DNA of 7,110 nucleotides from Bryobacterales bacterium (lineage in GTDB: Bacteria; Acidobacteriota; Terriglobia; Bryobacterales; Bryobacteraceae): assembly GCA_003132905.1 (NCBI GenBank), contig PKZC01000189.1, forward strand, positions 1 to 7,110, given 5' to 3'. The notes under the pieces were generated by a model. The model had not been told where the DNA came from, did no database searches, and saw nothing but the letters and a program-made list of their open reading frames with translations. The translations under genes were made by a program, and so were the position numbers. Positions 5,742 through 7,110 of the stretch are shown in pieces (position 1 is the stretch's first letter; each line of letters begins with the position of its first letter).

Positions 5742-5771
5742 AGTATATCAGATGGCCGCGCGGCACTTCAA
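5742..5771 (-). promoter_or_regulatory. Promoter of the MBL gene, apparently giving a leaderless transcript
   Basis: On the minus strand, TTGAAG (5766-5771, 4 of 6 to TTGACA), an 18-base spacer and TATACT (5742-5747, 5 of 6 to TATAAT) lead into TCGGCGC and then the ATG. With the usual seven-base distance, +1 falls on the A of the start codon. There is no ribosome-binding site between the -10 and the ATG, which agrees with leaderless translation. A perfect 10-base palindrome GCCGCGCGGC (5755-5764) lies between the two hexamers and could be a binding site, though GC-rich palindromes of this size also arise by chance. Confidence 0.45.
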
Positions 5772-5790
5772 TTTTTCACTCCACACCCCC

Positions 5791-5819
5791 TGGACACCCG
5801 CCAATCGCGATGATATAGT
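5791..5819 (+). promoter_or_regulatory. Sigma-70-type promoter for the TonB-dependent receptor gene
   Basis: TGGACA (5791-5796, 5 of 6 to TTGACA), a 17-base spacer and TATAGT (5814-5819, 5 of 6) form a near-consensus promoter. TGA at 5811-5813 also fits the extended -10 pattern TGn. Transcription would start near A5827, giving a 5' leader of about 51 bases before the ATG at 5878. It is divergent from the MBL promoter, with the two -35 elements 19 bases apart, so one regulator could act on both genes. Confidence 0.6.
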
Positions 5820-5839
5820 TCCCCCCAAAAGAATTTGGT

Positions 5840-5874
5840 TTCTGGCGAGTGGGTGCTCGTCCAGGAAGGCGGGG
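5840..5874 (+). promoter_or_regulatory. Hairpin overlapping the ribosome-binding site of the receptor gene
   Basis: In the leader, CTGG (5842-5845) and CGAG (5846-5849) pair with CTCG (5856-5859) and CCAG (5861-5864) around a TGGGTG loop, with T5860 bulged. U5841-G5865 and U5840-A5866 can extend the stem. The 3' arm takes in AGGA (5863-5866) of the AGGAAGG ribosome-binding site, while AAGG (5866-5869) and GGGG (5871-5874) stay mostly free. This could tune translation of the receptor. No energy was computed. Confidence 0.4.
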
Positions 5875-5877
5875 AAT

Positions 5878-7110
5878 ATGAAATTCACGCAATTGCGAGC
5901 TTTGTTGCTCGCTGCTGCCGCGACATTTACCACGTGCGTACCGTCGCTGCTTGGCCAATCGGCCGGCACCGGAGCACTCACAGGAACCGTGACGGATGCT
6001 TCGGGTGCGGTAGTTCCCGCGGTAACCGTCACCTTGAGGAACGCCGAGACCAACCAAGCTCGCAGTGTCACTACCGGCTCGGACGGCACATATAAATTCA
6101 CGCTGCTGCCGCCGGGCAGTTACGATGTGCGCTTCTCGGCGGCGGGTTTCAAGACTTCCGAAGTAGCCGGCGTCAATGTTAACGTCACGGAAACGCCTGA
6201 AGTCAACCGGTCTCTGGAAGTTGGCGCTCAAACCGACCAGGTTACCGTGGAAGCTTCTGCCGAAACCTTGCAAACCACGAGTTCGGCTTTAGGCACCATT
6301 GTGGGATCGCGCAGCGTGACAAACCTTCCCCTTACCACTCGTAATTACACGCAGATCCTAGGCATGTCGGCGGGAGCCAACGTCAGCGTGAATAACGCAT
6401 CGCTGCTGGGCAAGGGATCGCAAGACGTCAGCGTCAATGGCGCCAACATCAACCAGAACAACTATCAGATGGACGGTGTGAACATCGATAATTTCGCCGG
6501 TGCGGGCCTGGGGGCAGACAGCGGAATCTATGTCGGTATCGGAATTCCCAATCCCGACGCATTGCAAGAGTTCAAAATCCAAACCTCGACCTACGATGCA
6601 AGCTATGGACGCAACCCAGGCGCCAACGTTAATGTGGTTACGAAATCGGGCACTAACGCCGTGCATGGATCGTTGTTTGAATTCTTCCGCAACACCGATT
6701 TGAACTCCGTGGACTTCTTCCGTAACCGCGGCTGCGGGCTCAATCGCATTCTGTGCGCGGATTCAGGCGGCGTGCGCCAGGTGCTGAACCAGAACCAGTT
6801 CGGGGGCACGTTGGGCATGCCTCTCAAGAGAGACAAGCTCTTCTTCTTTTTCAGCTATCAGGAGAGCCGGCAGATTAACGGCGTGGGCTATCAGGGTTAC
6901 TCTACTCCGACGCTGCCTCCCATTCCGTCCGGCGATCGCAGCAATACGGCTGCGTTTCAGCAAGCCCTGGGTGGGGCGTTCTGCCCGCAAAACCATCCTG
7001 GCAGCGCAGCGTTTCAAACAGTTGCGGGAGGAATGCAAGTGGCTTGCGACGGTTCAAACATCAGTCCGGCGGCGATTTCTTATCTGCAGGCCAAACTTTC
7101 GAATGGCAAT
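5878..7110 (+). CDS. TonB-dependent receptor, Oar-like, N-terminal part (3' end outside window)
   Basis: These are the first 411 residues of an outer-membrane receptor, open to the window edge; family members usually exceed 1000 residues. Residues 1-27 are a signal peptide (MKFTQLR, core ALLLAAAATF, cleavage near LLGQ). Residues about 31-115 form a carboxypeptidase-regulatory-like beta-sandwich: GALTGTVTDASGAVVPAVTV, then TTGSDGTYKFTLLPPGSYDV and SAAGFKT. The plug domain follows, about 137-257, with NLPLTTRNYTQIL (149-161), VSVNGANINQNNYQMDGVNI (185-204), PDALQEFKIQTSTYDASYGR (226-245) and ANVNVVTKSGTN (249-260). The barrel begins at GSLFEFFRNTDLN and NQFGGTLGMPLKRDKLFFFF. It probably imports a large substrate, perhaps an oligosaccharide or peptide, using TonB energy; the substrate is not evident. 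Cys286/Cys293 and Cys369/Cys390 are close enough to form disulfides in exposed loops. The ATG at 5878 has AGGAAGG (5863-5869) and GGGG (5871-5874) upstream. Confidence 0.92.
   Translation, partial: MKFTQLRALLLAAAATFTTCVPSLLGQSAGTGALTGTVTDASGAVVPAVTVTLRNAETNQARSVTTGSDGTYKFTLLPPGSYDVRFSAAGFKTSEVAGVNVNVTETPEVNRSLEVGAQTDQVTVEASAETLQTTSSALGTIVGSRSVTNLPLTTRNYTQILGMSAGANVSVNNASLLGKGSQDVSVNGANINQNNYQMDGVNIDNFAGAGLGADSGIYVGIGIPNPDALQEFKIQTSTYDASYGRNPGANVNVVTKSGTNAVHGSLFEFFRNTDLNSVDFFRNRGCGLNRILCADSGGVRQVLNQNQFGGTLGMPLKRDKLFFFFSYQESRQINGVGYQGYSTPTLPPIPSGDRSNTAAFQQALGGAFCPQNHPGSAAFQTVAGGMQVACDGSNISPAAISYLQAKLSNGN

Noticed and set aside
5776..6273. A 165-codon minus-strand frame across the receptor promoter and N-terminus
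   Set aside because: It runs antisense to a clear signal peptide and carboxypeptidase-regulatory-like domain and shows no motif of its own.

Overview
The window looks like an ordinary stretch of chromosome from a soil acidobacterium, most likely of the Solibacteraceae/Bryobacterales type. This is an inference from gene content, not from a marker gene. The clues are an Oar-like TonB-dependent receptor with an N-terminal carboxypeptidase-regulatory-like domain, a Tat-targeted gluconate-2-dehydrogenase-subunit-3 protein paired with a GMC flavoprotein, a PQQ-type quinoprotein, and a secreted protein with 'PDLSGIWEP' and 'GDTLVV' motifs. I see no phage, transposon, CRISPR, tRNA or rRNA signal.

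Layout, left to right. The 3' end of a PQQ beta-propeller dehydrogenase gene (+, 1-408) converges on an HDOD-domain signalling gene (-, 433-1293). A gap of about 450 bases follows, holding one plausible but unrecognised 95-residue ORF (+, 1410-1697). Next is a secreted protein of an uncharacterised family (+, 1741-2514), whose stop codon lies inside a small 24-base tandem duplication. It converges on a minus-strand block that reads, in transcription order, metallo-beta-lactamase-fold hydrolase (5734 to 4880), a heptamer repeat array (4861 to 4805), gluconate dehydrogenase subunit 3-like protein (4765 to 4214) and GMC oxidoreductase (4217 to 2565). The last two overlap by four bases (GTGA). A divergent 143-base intergenic region carries a promoter on each strand and leads right into a TonB-dependent receptor (+, 5878 to the window edge, still open).

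Functional reading. The subunit 3/GMC pair is best read as a periplasmic flavin-dependent dehydrogenase of sugars, sugar acids or alcohols. The small Tat-signal subunit would carry the flavoprotein, which has no signal peptide, across the membrane. The quinoprotein at the left edge is another periplasmic oxidoreductase. The exported MBL protein and the outer-membrane receptor complete an envelope-oriented set concerned with substrate uptake and oxidation. None of the substrates can be read from the sequence.

Nothing here amounts to a clearly new biological system. The items most worth a second look are the heptamer array inside the minus-strand block, the apparent leaderless start of the MBL gene, the 5'-UTR hairpin over the receptor's ribosome-binding site, the cysteine cluster and the Gln in the active-site region of the GMC enzyme, and the small orphan ORF.
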